Part shown: positions 26,657 to 35,900 of the stretch, piece by piece
Layout: each line of letters opens with the position of its first letter
Numbering within the stretch: position 1 is the first letter of the stretch
Origin: an uncultured Anaeromyxobacter sp.
GTDB lineage: Bacteria > Myxococcota > Myxococcia > Myxococcales > Anaeromyxobacteraceae
NCBI GenBank assembly: GCA_903855945.1
Contig: CAIOAK010000015.1
Location: 1 to 64,000, forward strand
Direction of reading: 5' to 3'
Length of the DNA stretch: 64,000 bases
Translations under genes and position numbers: made by a program
Notes under the pieces: generated by a model
The model's database searches: none
Told to the model about the DNA's origin: nothing
What the model saw: the letters and a program-made list of their open reading frames with translations, nothing else

Positions 26657-27927
26657 GGTGCCACCTCGGCCAGGATCCGTTGCAGCCCGTGCTTCGGGAG
26701 CCGGACGAACCCCGACCAGGCCGCGCCGGCCAGGGTGCCGTCCTCCATCCAGTCGGAGAACCACTGCCAGGCGGCGGACGGATCGCGCTGCACCACCCCC
26801 GCGCCGCTCTCCCGCACCCAGCGCCGGTTGTACCGCTCGTGCACGCCGACGGGCGGCGCGAAGACGAGCGGCAGCCCCAGCGCCGCGTAGAACGAGAGCT
26901 CGGAGGGCTTGGTCCACAAGGCGTCGGTCCGGGCCAGCGCCTCGTCGAAGCGATCGAAGTAGTCGTCGAGGGAGTCGGCGCGCAGGAGCTCGAGCCCCTG
27001 CCCGAGCGCGCCCTCCAGGCCGGCATCGCGGATCGACTCGCGGAAGCGGGCCTCCACCTGGGGGCGGACGCCGGCCACGAGCACGAGCCGCAGCTTCCCC
27101 TCCTCGATGGCCCGTCGCATCCCGGGGAGGAAGGCGGCGGCCATGGCCGCCTGCGCGCCGGCGCCGCCCACCGCGAAGGTGAGCGTGGGCGCCCGCCCCT
27201 CCTCCTCCGCGGGCAGCGGGCCGAGGAAGGAGGCCAGCTCCTCCCGGTGGTCCCGGCGGAAGGTGCCGAGGGGATCGAGCCGCACCAGGCGCGCCGCCAG
27301 GTTGCGGCGGAGGAACGGCAGTTCCGCCCCGCCCACGAGCTCGTGGGGCAGCGGAAATCCGGTGAAGGTGATCCGGTTCTCCGGCACGCCGTAGCTCCGC
27401 AGGCGGCGTCCGGCGCGCGGGCTCGGGACCAGGTAGCGGATCCCGGTGCGGGCCGCCTCCCGCGGAGCCCACACCCGGTTTATATCACTGTCAGTGATGA
27501 TGCACCAGACGTTCCCGAGCCCGGCCGCGTCGGCCGCGATGGCCGGCGAGTAGAAGGTGGCCACGAGCGGCTCCCCGGTCTCCCGCATGCGCGCCACGAG
27601 CCCCCGCCCCAGCCCCCGGCGGACGAGCCGCTCCAGCGCGGAGACGCCCTGCGTGGAGGCGGAGAGGTCGCGGTGGGGGTGCAGGTGGGGGATGTCGGTG
27701 GCCGCGTCGAGCACCCAGCGGAAGGGCCTCCCCAGCACCGGGATCTGCGAGGCCCGGCTCGTCCACTCGTAGGCGCCGCGGACCCGGTCCCAGACCTTCC
27801 GCTCGTCGGGGTCGGCGGTGGGCGCGCGATCGGCCAGGGTGACGGCGACTCCCAGCGCGCGCGCGACCGGACGGGCCGCCCGCAGGTGGCCGTAGCCCAT
27901 GTCCACCGCTGCCACGATGGGCTTCAT
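26653..27927 (-). CDS. GT-B-fold glycosyltransferase-like protein (GT28/MGDG-synthase-like)
   Basis: A 424-residue cytoplasmic protein whose N-terminus (VAAVDMGYGHLRAARPVARAL) has the Gly-His-Arg loop seen at the start of MurG and MGDG-synthase-type enzymes. Further on, an acceptor/donor-like region (PLVFAPPVGVHERYNRRWV) could form the donor site. No membrane segment. The family call is tentative: a general GT-B protein of unknown sugar or lipid substrate. It is flanked by a carboxyltransferase and a thioesterase, hinting at a lipid-related role. Palindrome copy 3 lies inside and is read with ATA and AGT codons. Confidence 0.5.
   Translation of the reverse strand: MKPIVAAVDMGYGHLRAARPVARALGVAVTLADRAPTADPDERKVWDRVRGAYEWTSRASQIPVLGRPFRWVLDAATDIPHLHPHRDLSASTQGVSALERLVRRGLGRGLVARMRETGEPLVATFYSPAIAADAAGLGNVWCIITDSDINRVWAPREAARTGIRYLVPSPRAGRRLRSYGVPENRITFTGFPLPHELVGGAELPFLRRNLAARLVRLDPLGTFRRDHREELASFLGPLPAEEEGRAPTLTFAVGGAGAQAAMAAAFLPGMRRAIEEGKLRLVLVAGVRPQVEARFRESIRDAGLEGALGQGLELLRADSLDDYFDRFDEALARTDALWTKPSELSFYAALGLPLVFAPPVGVHERYNRRWVRESGAGVVQRDPSAAWQWFSDWMEDGTLAGAAWSGFVRLPKHGLQRILAEVAP
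27483..27499. repeat. Recurring 17-bp palindrome, copy 3
   Basis: TATCACT-gtc-AGTGATG lies inside the GT-B-like gene. On the minus strand it reads ATC ACT GAC AGT GAT ATA, including ATA, one of the rarest codons here. A short A/T-rich patch extends left to 27479. Confidence 0.7.
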
Positions 27928-27939
27928 GGCGACCTGCCG

Positions 27940-29502
27940 CTAGAGCGGCATGTTTCCGTGGCGCCGGGGCGGGGTCTCCCGCCGTTTCGTGCGCAGCATC
28001 TCGAGCGCGCGGATCACCCGCGGACGGGTCTCCTCGGGCTTCAGGACCTCGTCCACGTAGCCCAGCTCGGCCGCACGGTAGGGATTGGCGAAGCGCTCCC
28101 GGTACTCGGCGGTGAGGCGGGCCCGTTCGGCGTCCGGGTCGGCGGACGAGGAGATCTCCTTCCGGTAGATCACGTTCACGGCCCCCTCCGGGCTGGTGAC
28201 GGCGATCTCGGCGGTGGGCCAGGCCAGGTTCACGTCGGCCCGCAGGTGCTTCGACGCCATCACGTCGTAGGACACTCCCCAGGCCCGCCGGGTGATGATG
28301 GTCACCTTGGGGACGGTGGCCTCGGCGTAGGCGTAGAGGAGCTTGGCGCCGTGCCGGATGAGCCCCCCCCACTCCTGGGCGGCGCCGGGCAGGAACCCGG
28401 GCACGTCCACGAAGGTGACGACGGGGATGGAGAAGGCGTCGCAGAAGCGGACGAAGCGGGCCGCCTTCACCGAGGCGTCGGAGTCGAGCATCCCCGCCAG
28501 CACGGCCGGCTGGTTCGCCACCACCCCCACCGAGCGCCCGGCCATGCGCGCAAAGCCGCAGACCACGTTCTCCGCGAAGTGGCGGGAGACCTCGAGGAGG
28601 TGCCGATCGTCCACCACCGCCCGGATCACCTCCCGGATGTCGTAGGGGCGGTTGGGGTTCTCGGGGACGACGGTGCGGAGCGCGGCGTCCTGCCGGCCGA
28701 CGTCGTCGGTGCAGGGCAGCGACGGCGGCGCGTCGGCCGAGTGGAGCGGGAGGAAGGAGAGCAGCTCCCGGACGGCCCGGAGCGTGGCCGCCTCGGTGTC
28801 GAGGGCGAAGTGCGCCACGCCGGAGCGGGTGGCGTGGGCGCGCGCCCCGCCGAGCTCCTCCTTGGTGACCACCTCCTGGGTCACGGCCCGGACCACCTCG
28901 GGACCGTTCAGGAACATCGAGGAGAGCCCCTTCACCATGAAGACGAAGTCGGTGATGGCCGGGCCGTAGACGGCGCCGCCGGCGCAGGGTCCGAGGATGA
29001 CCGAGATCTGCGGCACCACGCCCGAGGCGAGCGTGTTGCGCAGGAAGATGTCGGCGTATCCGGCGAGGGCCTCGACCCCCTCCTGCACCCGGGCGCCTCC
29101 GGAGTCGTGGAGCCCCACCACCGGGCATCCCACCTGGAGCGCGAGGTCCATCACCTTGCAGATCTTCTCGGCGTAGGCCCGGGAGACCGAGCCGCCGAAG
29201 ACGGTGAAATCCTGGGCGAAGAGGAAGACCTGGCGCCCCTCGACGAGGCCGTGGCCGGTGACCACGCCGTCGCCGGGGATCTTCTCCTGCTCCATCCCGA
29301 AGTCGGCGCTCCGGTGGGTCTTGAACCGATCGACCTCCACGAAGGAGCCCGGGTCGAGGAAGAGATCGATGCGCTCCCGCGCGGTGAGCTTGCCCGCCTC
29401 GTGCTGGCGAGCGACGCGCACCTCGCCGCCGCCGCGCTCGGCCGCGTCGTTCATCGCATCGAGCCGCGCACGGCGGGGATCGGGGTCTACGGGCTTCGAC
29501 AT
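27940..29502 (-). CDS. pccB: Acyl-CoA carboxylase carboxyltransferase (propionyl-CoA carboxylase beta type)
   Basis: The 520-residue protein has the N- and C-crotonase halves of biotin-dependent carboxyltransferases (GLHDSGGARVQEGVEALAGY, GPCAGGAVYGPAITDF, and the ending HGNMPL). With a biotinylated partner it should carboxylate propionyl-CoA to methylmalonyl-CoA, feeding the mutase at 22733-24484. The Asp of SYDVM matches the propionyl-selecting Asp. The adjacent oxyanion-hole segment, normally GGA, is G-V-S here (WGVSYDVM), which is unusual. First gene of an operon with the GT-B-like and thioesterase genes. Confidence 0.88.
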   Translation of the reverse strand: MSKPVDPDPRRARLDAMNDAAERGGGEVRVARQHEAGKLTARERIDLFLDPGSFVEVDRFKTHRSADFGMEQEKIPGDGVVTGHGLVEGRQVFLFAQDFTVFGGSVSRAYAEKICKVMDLALQVGCPVVGLHDSGGARVQEGVEALAGYADIFLRNTLASGVVPQISVILGPCAGGAVYGPAITDFVFMVKGLSSMFLNGPEVVRAVTQEVVTKEELGGARAHATRSGVAHFALDTEAATLRAVRELLSFLPLHSADAPPSLPCTDDVGRQDAALRTVVPENPNRPYDIREVIRAVVDDRHLLEVSRHFAENVVCGFARMAGRSVGVVANQPAVLAGMLDSDASVKAARFVRFCDAFSIPVVTFVDVPGFLPGAAQEWGGLIRHGAKLLYAYAEATVPKVTIITRRAWGVSYDVMASKHLRADVNLAWPTAEIAVTSPEGAVNVIYRKEISSSADPDAERARLTAEYRERFANPYRAAELGYVDEVLKPEETRPRVIRALEMLRTKRRETPPRRHGNMPL

Positions 29503-29547
29503 GGGGAACCGAGGATAGCGAGGCCGGGGCCGGAGCGCGAGCCCTCG

Positions 29548-30186
29548 TCACCCCTCCCGCCGGCGGCGGGAGGCCGGAACCACCCAGGTGCCCGCCCCCA
29601 GGTCGTGCGCTCCTCGTCCACCCTGGGTGAACATGGCCAGGACGAGGCCGGCTCCGATCGGCGCGGCGGCGAGGAGTCCCAGCCCCGAACGTGCGGCCGC
29701 CGGGCCCGGTGACGGGCGCAGCCCGTCGGGTCCCACCACGCGCAACCCGGCCAGGGCCAGTCCGGGCGTGGCGCCCGCCAGCGCGACCCCGAGCCACTGG
29801 TAGGAGAAGGCGACCAGCGCGACGAGCAGGAGGACCGGCAGGGCGACGTCCCGCATCCCCTCGAGGGCGCCGGGCGAGAGGAGCGAGCCGAAGACCGGGA
29901 AGAGCATCGCCGAGAGCAGGCCGGCGAGGAGCGCCCCGTCGATCACCCAGGAGAGCGCCCGGCGCCACCGCGGCGCGGCGGTGCGGGACAGGGGCGACGG
30001 CTCCGGCTGCCGGTCCACGCCCCCGGTCTCGCGCACCACCGAGCGCCGGTCCAGGGAGAGCGGGCGTTCCACCAGCCCGGCGCCCACCTCGGCGATGGAG
30101 AGGGGCGCGCCGCACCCGGAGCACCGGATGTCCGCCTCTCCGTTGTCACGCTCGCAGCGGGGGCAACGCACGGCCGGGAGGATCAC
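29548..30186 (-). CDS. RDD-family membrane protein with zinc-ribbon N-terminus
   Basis: This 212-residue protein starts with a zinc ribbon (CPRC ... CSGCG) and continues with an RDD-type membrane domain: a helix beginning WRRALSWVIDGALLAGLL (Asp in place of the family's RD pair), a second helix around LPVLLLVALVAFSYQWL, TPGLALAGLRVV, and a last helix before GRGAHDLGAGT. The role is unknown. GTG start. Confidence 0.75.
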   Translation of the reverse strand: MILPAVRCPRCERDNGEADIRCSGCGAPLSIAEVGAGLVERPLSLDRRSVVRETGGVDRQPEPSPLSRTAAPRWRRALSWVIDGALLAGLLSAMLFPVFGSLLSPGALEGMRDVALPVLLLVALVAFSYQWLGVALAGATPGLALAGLRVVGPDGLRPSPGPAAARSGLGLLAAAPIGAGLVLAMFTQGGRGAHDLGAGTWVVPASRRRREG

Positions 30187-30229
30187 CGCTGCGCCCGGGC
30201 GGGGTCAAGCACCCGGGTGCGGGGCCAGG

Positions 30230-30946
30230 TCAGGCCAGGTCGCCGGCCAGGAACTGCAGGAGGGCTGCGGCGGTCACGGCCGCGGTCTCGGCCCGGAGCA
30301 CACGCGGACCGAGCGACGCGAGCGCGCACCCGGCCGAGAGGCAGGCATCCACCTCCCGGTCGGTGAGCCCTCCCTCCGGTCCCACCACGGCCAGGTACCC
30401 GGGCGCGGCGGGAGAGACGACGCTGGCGATCGGGGCGCCGGCGCCGGCGTGGAAGACGAGGCGGACGAAGCCGGGCGGTGCCGTCAGCGCAGCCGCCAGG
30501 GTCCCGGGTACCGCCACCTCCGGGACGTCGGACCGGCCGCACTGCCGGGCCGCCTCGGCGGCGATCCGCTCCCACCTCCTGGCCCGCTCCGACGCCCGGT
30601 CGGGCTCGAGCCGGACGACCGACCGCTCGCCCTGCCAGGGAACGATCCGGGAGAGGCCGAGCTCCGTCCCCTTCTGGACGATCCAGTCCCCCTTCTCGCC
30701 CCGTGCGAGCGCGAAGGCGAGCCAGACGGTGGCTCCGGGGAGCGGGGCGGGGCGGCGCTCGCCGAGCCGGAGCGTCTCCCCGTCGAAGGTGGCGTCCCAT
30801 GCGCTCCCGGCTCCGTCGAACACCTCCACCGGCGCGCCGGGCGCGAGCCGGAGCACGCCCGCGAGGTAGTGGAGCGACGGCGCATCGGGGCGCGCCACCG
30901 CGCCCTCGATCCGTTCGGGAGGCACGTGGAGACGCCTGCGGGTCAC
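30230..30946 (-). CDS. rsmE: 16S rRNA m3U1498 methyltransferase
   Basis: A 238-residue SPOUT methyltransferase with an N-terminal PUA-like part (RRRLHVPPERIEG, HYLAGVLRLAPGAPVEVFDG) and a knotted C-terminal SAM site (VVGPEGGLTDREVD, LGPRVLRAETAAVTAAALLQ). It methylates U1498 of 16S rRNA. The GTG start overlaps the prmA stop by four bases (GTGA), so the two are coupled. Confidence 0.94.
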   Translation of the reverse strand: MTRRRLHVPPERIEGAVARPDAPSLHYLAGVLRLAPGAPVEVFDGAGSAWDATFDGETLRLGERRPAPLPGATVWLAFALARGEKGDWIVQKGTELGLSRIVPWQGERSVVRLEPDRASERARRWERIAAEAARQCGRSDVPEVAVPGTLAAALTAPPGFVRLVFHAGAGAPIASVVSPAAPGYLAVVGPEGGLTDREVDACLSAGCALASLGPRVLRAETAAVTAAALLQFLAGDLA

Positions 30947-31803
30947 GGCGCTCCCGCCCGTTCGAAGCGGAGCAGCGACCACTCGCCGCTCCGTGCGCCG
31001 GGCAGCGCCGAGAGCCCCTGGGCCCGGAAGGCGAGGGCGACCTCCTCCTCCTGGGGAACGAGGACACCCGCCAGCACCACCTCGCCGCCGGGCGCCGCGC
31101 GCCGCGCCAGGTCGGGCGCCAGCTCCACGAGCACGTTGGCGAGGATGTTGGCGACCACGAGGTCGAACGTCCCCGGGATGGCCGAGGGCGGTCTGCCGGT
31201 GAGCTCGAGCGACACCCCGTTCCGCGCCGCGTTCTCGGCCGCCACCGCCACGGCCACCGGGTCGTTGTCGTTCGCGGCCACCCGCGCCGCCCCCAGCTTG
31301 CGCGCCGCGATGGCGAGGAGCCCCGAGCCGGTCCCCACGTCGAGCACCGTCGCCCGGGGTCGGCGGGCCAGGAAGGCATCGACGGCGGCGAGGCAGAGGG
31401 CGGTCGTGGGGTGGGTGCCGGTGCCGAAGGCCATGCCCGGGTCGAGCACGACCTCCACCGAGCCCGGTGGCGGCTCCGCGTCCACCCAGGATGGCCGGAG
31501 GAAGACCCGTCCGACGGAGATCGGGCCGAGCCCCTTCTTCCACTCCTCCCCCCAGTCGCGGTCGGGGATCTCCGCCAGTTCCGCCCCCGCCCCGAGCGCG
31601 CCCGCGGCCTCCTGCGCCGCACCGGCGTCGGCGAAGAAGCCGATGAGGAGCACGCGACCCGCCCCAGGCTGCCGCTCGCCCGGCATGGGTGCGAGACCGG
31701 CCTCCCGCTCCTCCACGCCGGAGGCGCCTCGCTCGAACAGGAGGGCGGTGGCCTCGTCGGCCTCGTCGGCGGGGAACTCGGCGGTGACGGACCAGGTGGC
31801 CAT
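30943..31803 (-). CDS. prmA: Ribosomal protein L11 methyltransferase
   Basis: This 286-residue enzyme trimethylates L11. An N-terminal recognition domain (WSVTAEFPADEADEATALLFERGA trimmed; key EADEAT) is followed by the catalytic domain with PGMAFGTGTHPTT, LDVGTGSGLLAIAARKLGA, and the NPPY-like ANILANVL. I took the ATG at 31803 (MATWSV); an ATG at 31821 adds six residues. Divergent from hemW. Confidence 0.93.
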   Translation of the reverse strand: MATWSVTAEFPADEADEATALLFERGASGVEEREAGLAPMPGERQPGAGRVLLIGFFADAGAAQEAAGALGAGAELAEIPDRDWGEEWKKGLGPISVGRVFLRPSWVDAEPPPGSVEVVLDPGMAFGTGTHPTTALCLAAVDAFLARRPRATVLDVGTGSGLLAIAARKLGAARVAANDNDPVAVAVAAENAARNGVSLELTGRPPSAIPGTFDLVVANILANVLVELAPDLARRAAPGGEVVLAGVLVPQEEEVALAFRAQGLSALPGARSGEWSLLRFERAGAP

Positions 31804-31834
31804 CGATCCGGAACCTAGCATAGCATCCGCGCCG

Positions 31835-32986
31835 GTGCCCCCCCGTCCGTTCGGCCTCTACGTTCACTTTCCGTGGTGCAGCTTCCGCTGCCCCTACTGC
31901 GACTTCGCCGTCACCACCTCCCGTCCCATGCCGGGCGAGCGGTACGCCGACGCGGTGATCGCGGAGATCCGGCTCCGCGCGCACGCCTTCCGCGGACGGA
32001 CCTGCGCCACGCTCTTCCTGGGCGGCGGCACGCCGTCGCTCTGGGAGCCGGCGGCCATCGCCCGGGTGGTGGAGGAGGCCCGCGCGCTCGGGCTGCCGGG
32101 GGGCGCCGAGGTCACGCTGGAGGCCAACCCGGAATCGTGCGACGCGGATCGAGCCCGGGCCTGGAGGGACGCGGGCGTGAACCGGGTCTCCATCGGGGTG
32201 CAGTCCTTCGACGGGGCGGTGCTCCGGAAGCTGGGCCGGCGCCACGGGCCGGGCGACGCGGAGCGGGCCGTCCGGGAGGTCGCCTCGGTCGTGGGCAACG
32301 TCTCGGTGGATCTCATGTACGGCGGCCGCCGCTCCTCGGTGGAGACGGCGCGCGCCGACGCGGAGCGGCTGGTTTCACTGCCAGTGACACACGTGTCCTC
32401 CTACGCCCTGACCCTCGACGCGGAGGTGCTGGCGGAGGAGGTCCCCTTCGCGCGGCTGGCCCGGTCCGGGAAGCTCGCCTTCCCGGGGGACGACGAGGTG
32501 GTGTCCCAGGGGCGGGCCATCGCCGCGGTGCTGGAAGGGGCGGGGCTCCGTCGTTACGAGATCTCCAACTTCGCGCGGCCCGGCCTGGAGTCCCGGCACA
32601 ACCTCCTCTACTGGAGATCGGACGACTACCTGGGCGCCGGCGCCGGCGCGGTGGGGTGCGTCCGCACGGAGGAGGGCGGGGGCCGCTGGACGAACCACCG
32701 CTCGGTCGGGCCGTGGCTCGCGGCGCTCGACGCGGGCGAGCTCCCCACCGCCTCGGAGGAGCGGCTCGGCCCCTCCGAGCTCGCGAACGAGCGGATCATG
32801 CTCTCGCTCCGGACCGCCGAGGGGCTCGACGTCGCCTGGCTCGGGCCGGACCGGCATGGCGAGGTGGCGGCGCTCGTCCGCGCGGGGCTCGGGGAGATCC
32901 GGGCCGGCCGCCTCCGGCTCACGCTGGAGGGGATGGACCTCCACAGCGCGGTGGCCGAGCGGCTCTTCGGCAGCGGCGGCGGTTGA
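31835..32986 (+). CDS. hemW: HemW-type radical SAM protein
   Basis: A 383-residue radical SAM protein with C15-x3-C19-x2-C22 (CSFRCPYC) in the LYVHFPWC context, then TLFLGGGTPSLW, EANPES, NRVSIGVQSFD and YEISNFARPG. HemW acts as a heme chaperone; older annotations call it oxygen-independent coproporphyrinogen oxidase. HemW has the CxxxCxxC motif without the extra HemN Cys, as here. GTG start; no signal peptide. Palindrome copy 4 lies inside. Confidence 0.9.
   Translation: MPPRPFGLYVHFPWCSFRCPYCDFAVTTSRPMPGERYADAVIAEIRLRAHAFRGRTCATLFLGGGTPSLWEPAAIARVVEEARALGLPGGAEVTLEANPESCDADRARAWRDAGVNRVSIGVQSFDGAVLRKLGRRHGPGDAERAVREVASVVGNVSVDLMYGGRRSSVETARADAERLVSLPVTHVSSYALTLDAEVLAEEVPFARLARSGKLAFPGDDEVVSQGRAIAAVLEGAGLRRYEISNFARPGLESRHNLLYWRSDDYLGAGAGAVGCVRTEEGGGRWTNHRSVGPWLAALDAGELPTASEERLGPSELANERIMLSLRTAEGLDVAWLGPDRHGEVAALVRAGLGEIRAGRLRLTLEGMDLHSAVAERLFGSGGG
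32373..32389. repeat. Recurring 17-bp palindrome, copy 4
   Basis: TTTCACT-gcc-AGTGACA lies in hemW. Read on the plus strand it gives GTT TCA CTG CCA GTG ACA, again A/T-ending codons in an otherwise G/C-ending gene. Confidence 0.7.
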
Positions 32987-32987
32987 G

Positions 32988-35900
32988 CTACTCCGCGGCG
33001 CCCACGTCGATGGGCAATGCCTGCGCCTCGTCCACCGCCCCCGCGAAGCGGGCGAAGCCGGGGTAGTCGCCCGGCTGGACCCGCGTGCGGAACAGCTCGA
33101 GCCGGTCCTGCCGGACGAGCCGTCCCCCCTCGAGCCGCTCGGTGCGCGCGTAGCTCCCCTGGGGAGCCGACAGCGCGACCGGTTCGCCCGGCCTCGGCGC
33201 CGCTCCAGGCGGCGGCGTGATCTCGATGCGGAGCGACGACCGGTCGCCGATCCCGACGAGGAGCGGGGACTCCCGGGTCGCGAGCGGCGCGTACCGGGCG
33301 CCCAGCCGGGCCGGGTACGGGACGTCGTCGATGACGAGCCGCCCTCCCGACGGACGGGCCAGGCCCGAGACCCGCGCCCGGTAGCGGATGACGAGCGGCG
33401 TGCCCACCTGCCGCTCCCCCTCGAAGCGGACCTCCTGGAGCTGCAGGGAGTGGAAGCTCCGGGAGAGCGCCTGCTCCATGGCACGGCGACGGCTCGTGTC
33501 GTCCACCGGCTCGAGGGCCGCCTTGGCGCCGGCCCCCTCGAAGCCCCGGTAGGTCTCGACCCCCTCGATGACCGCGTCTCCCGACGGGTCCACCTGGATG
33601 CGCAGGAGGACGTCGCTCCCCTCGGAGACCGGGAGGGCGGGCGTGCGCTCCCGGCGCAGCGACTCGCCCGGGCGCGGCAGGACGAGCACCTCGGCGTCGC
33701 GGGCGCCGGGCGGGAGTGCGCCGAAGGGAGCCCAGCGCGTGGACGGGTCGATCCAGTGGACCTTCCCGTCCAGCTCGGCCCGCACCACGGGCACCGAGTA
33801 GAGGTCGAGCCGCGGGAAGAGCCAGGGCTGCGGGTCCACGTAGAACGGACGGACGAGGGCCACGCGCGCCGGGATGCCGAGGGCGTCGAGGAGGGCCACG
33901 AGCAGCAGCAGCCGGCTGCCGCGACCGCGCGAGAGCACGTGGCTGGCCTGGTCGGTGAGCGGCCCGGTCCCGTCCACCCGCTCCATCACCGCCTGGTGGG
34001 CCGCGCGCAGGAGATCCTCCCCGGCGCGCGGCGGGGCGCCGGGCGGGTACCGGATCGAGCGGGCCAGCGCCGCGATCTCCCGCCCCGGACGTACACGGTC
34101 AGTGAATGCATCGGCGGCGGCGAGCGCCAGCCCGTCGATGCCCTCCCCCGACCCGGCCATGACCATGGGCACGTACTCGGAGATCCCGGGCGCGCCAGGC
34201 TCCGGCACCATCGCCTTCGCCTGCCTCGCCTCGGCGCGCATCACCTCGCGCGCGCCCTCCCGCCGCACCTCGGGCGGCGCCATCCTCCGGACGTCGAGCG
34301 TGAGCCGCCCCACCGGGGCCGCCACCGCATAGGTGGACAGGAAGAAGGGGAGGTCCTCGCCGCGGAAGAAGAAGGGATCGGAGATCCACCCGGGCGACGC
34401 CGGCTGGCGGGTCGAGTGGGAGCGAAGCCACTCCAGCTCCAGGTAGTCGCCCGGCTCGAGCCCGGCCGCCGAGATGCTCCGCTTGTCGCCCCCGTGGACC
34501 TCCGGCTCGAGGATCCGCCCGTCCCTCTTCCGGGTCTCCAGGCGGAGGAGGGTGGCGCCGGGGGGAAGCTCCACCTCACCCCACTTCTCGACCCCGCGCG
34601 CGTCGTGGACGTGGATGATCTGGTGGGTCCGCTCGACGGTGGTCCCGTCGGGCCAGGCCTCCACCGAGGCACCGTCGAGGACGAGCGAGGCCGCCGTCGT
34701 GACCGGGACCCTGGCCTCCTCGTAGGCGCGGATGACGTCCGACCCGTCGAGCGCCAGGTCGCCGAGCACCTCCCGCCCCTCCTCGAGCGCGAGCGCGCGC
34801 CGGAGCACGAGGTCGGCCCCGTCGAGGGTGAGGGCTCGCTCCCGCGCAGCGCGGGCGTCGGGGCCCCGGCCGCCGAGCTCCTGGAGCTCGCCCAGGCGAC
34901 GCTGGATCTGGCCGTCCACGGGCCAGAGCCGGGACAGGTCGGCGAGCTCGGCGGCCGCGGCATCGGTCCGGCCCTGGGCCACGAGCACCCGGGCGAGCGC
35001 CAGCCGCGCGTCGATCCGCGCCGGGGAGGCCCGGGCGACCGTGGTCCACGCAGCCGCGGCGCCGGCCAGGTCGCCCCGGATACGCCGGTGCTCGGCGACC
35101 CGCTCGAAGCCGCCCGGGCAACGGGCGAGCATCCGCACGGCTTCGTCTTCCAGCGCGATGGCGTCGCGCCGGACGGCCATCTCCGCCAGCGTGGCGGCGG
35201 CGGCGCAGTTGCCGGCCTCGGAGGCCCCGCGCACCAGGGCCTCGGCCGCCTCCGGATGGCTCCGCTCGACGAGCAGGCGGGCCCGGGCGAGGCGGGCCCG
35301 GGGGCGTGCGGCCACCTTCTCCGGAAGCTCCGCGAGCCGCTTCTCGGCGTCGTCGAGCCGCCCGCCGGCCATGGCCAGCTCGGCGAGGACGAGGCGCACG
35401 GCCGAGTCGCCCGGATCGAGGCGGGACGCCTCCTGCCACTCGGCCTCGGCCCGGGCGCGCGCGATCCGCTCCGCGAGCGTGGGATCGCCGGAGAGTGCGT
35501 CCCCGCGGGTGGACCGGACCGGTGCCGCGGCCGGCGCGAGACCCGTCGCCTCGTCCAGCAGGGAGAGGGAGGCCTGCCGGTCGTTCTCGAGGCGGTCGCG
35601 CGCCGCCACGAGCCGCGACAGGACCGGACCCGCCTCCGGCTCGAGCGCGTCGGCGAGCTCCCGCGCACCCAGGACCGGCCCGGGGAGCGGGGCGGGTTGC
35701 GCGGCCGGACCGGGGCTCGCGGCCGGGCGCCAGGCGGCGTCGGAGGGAGCGGCGTCCTCCCGGGCGAGCGCCAGCGCCAGGTTGGCCCGTCCGGCGCCGC
35801 GGGTGAGCTTCACGAGGACGCGGTGGGTGCCGGGGGCGAGATCGACCGGCACCACCTGCACGGCCGACGGCCACCCGGCCCAGGCCCGTCGCTCGGCCAC

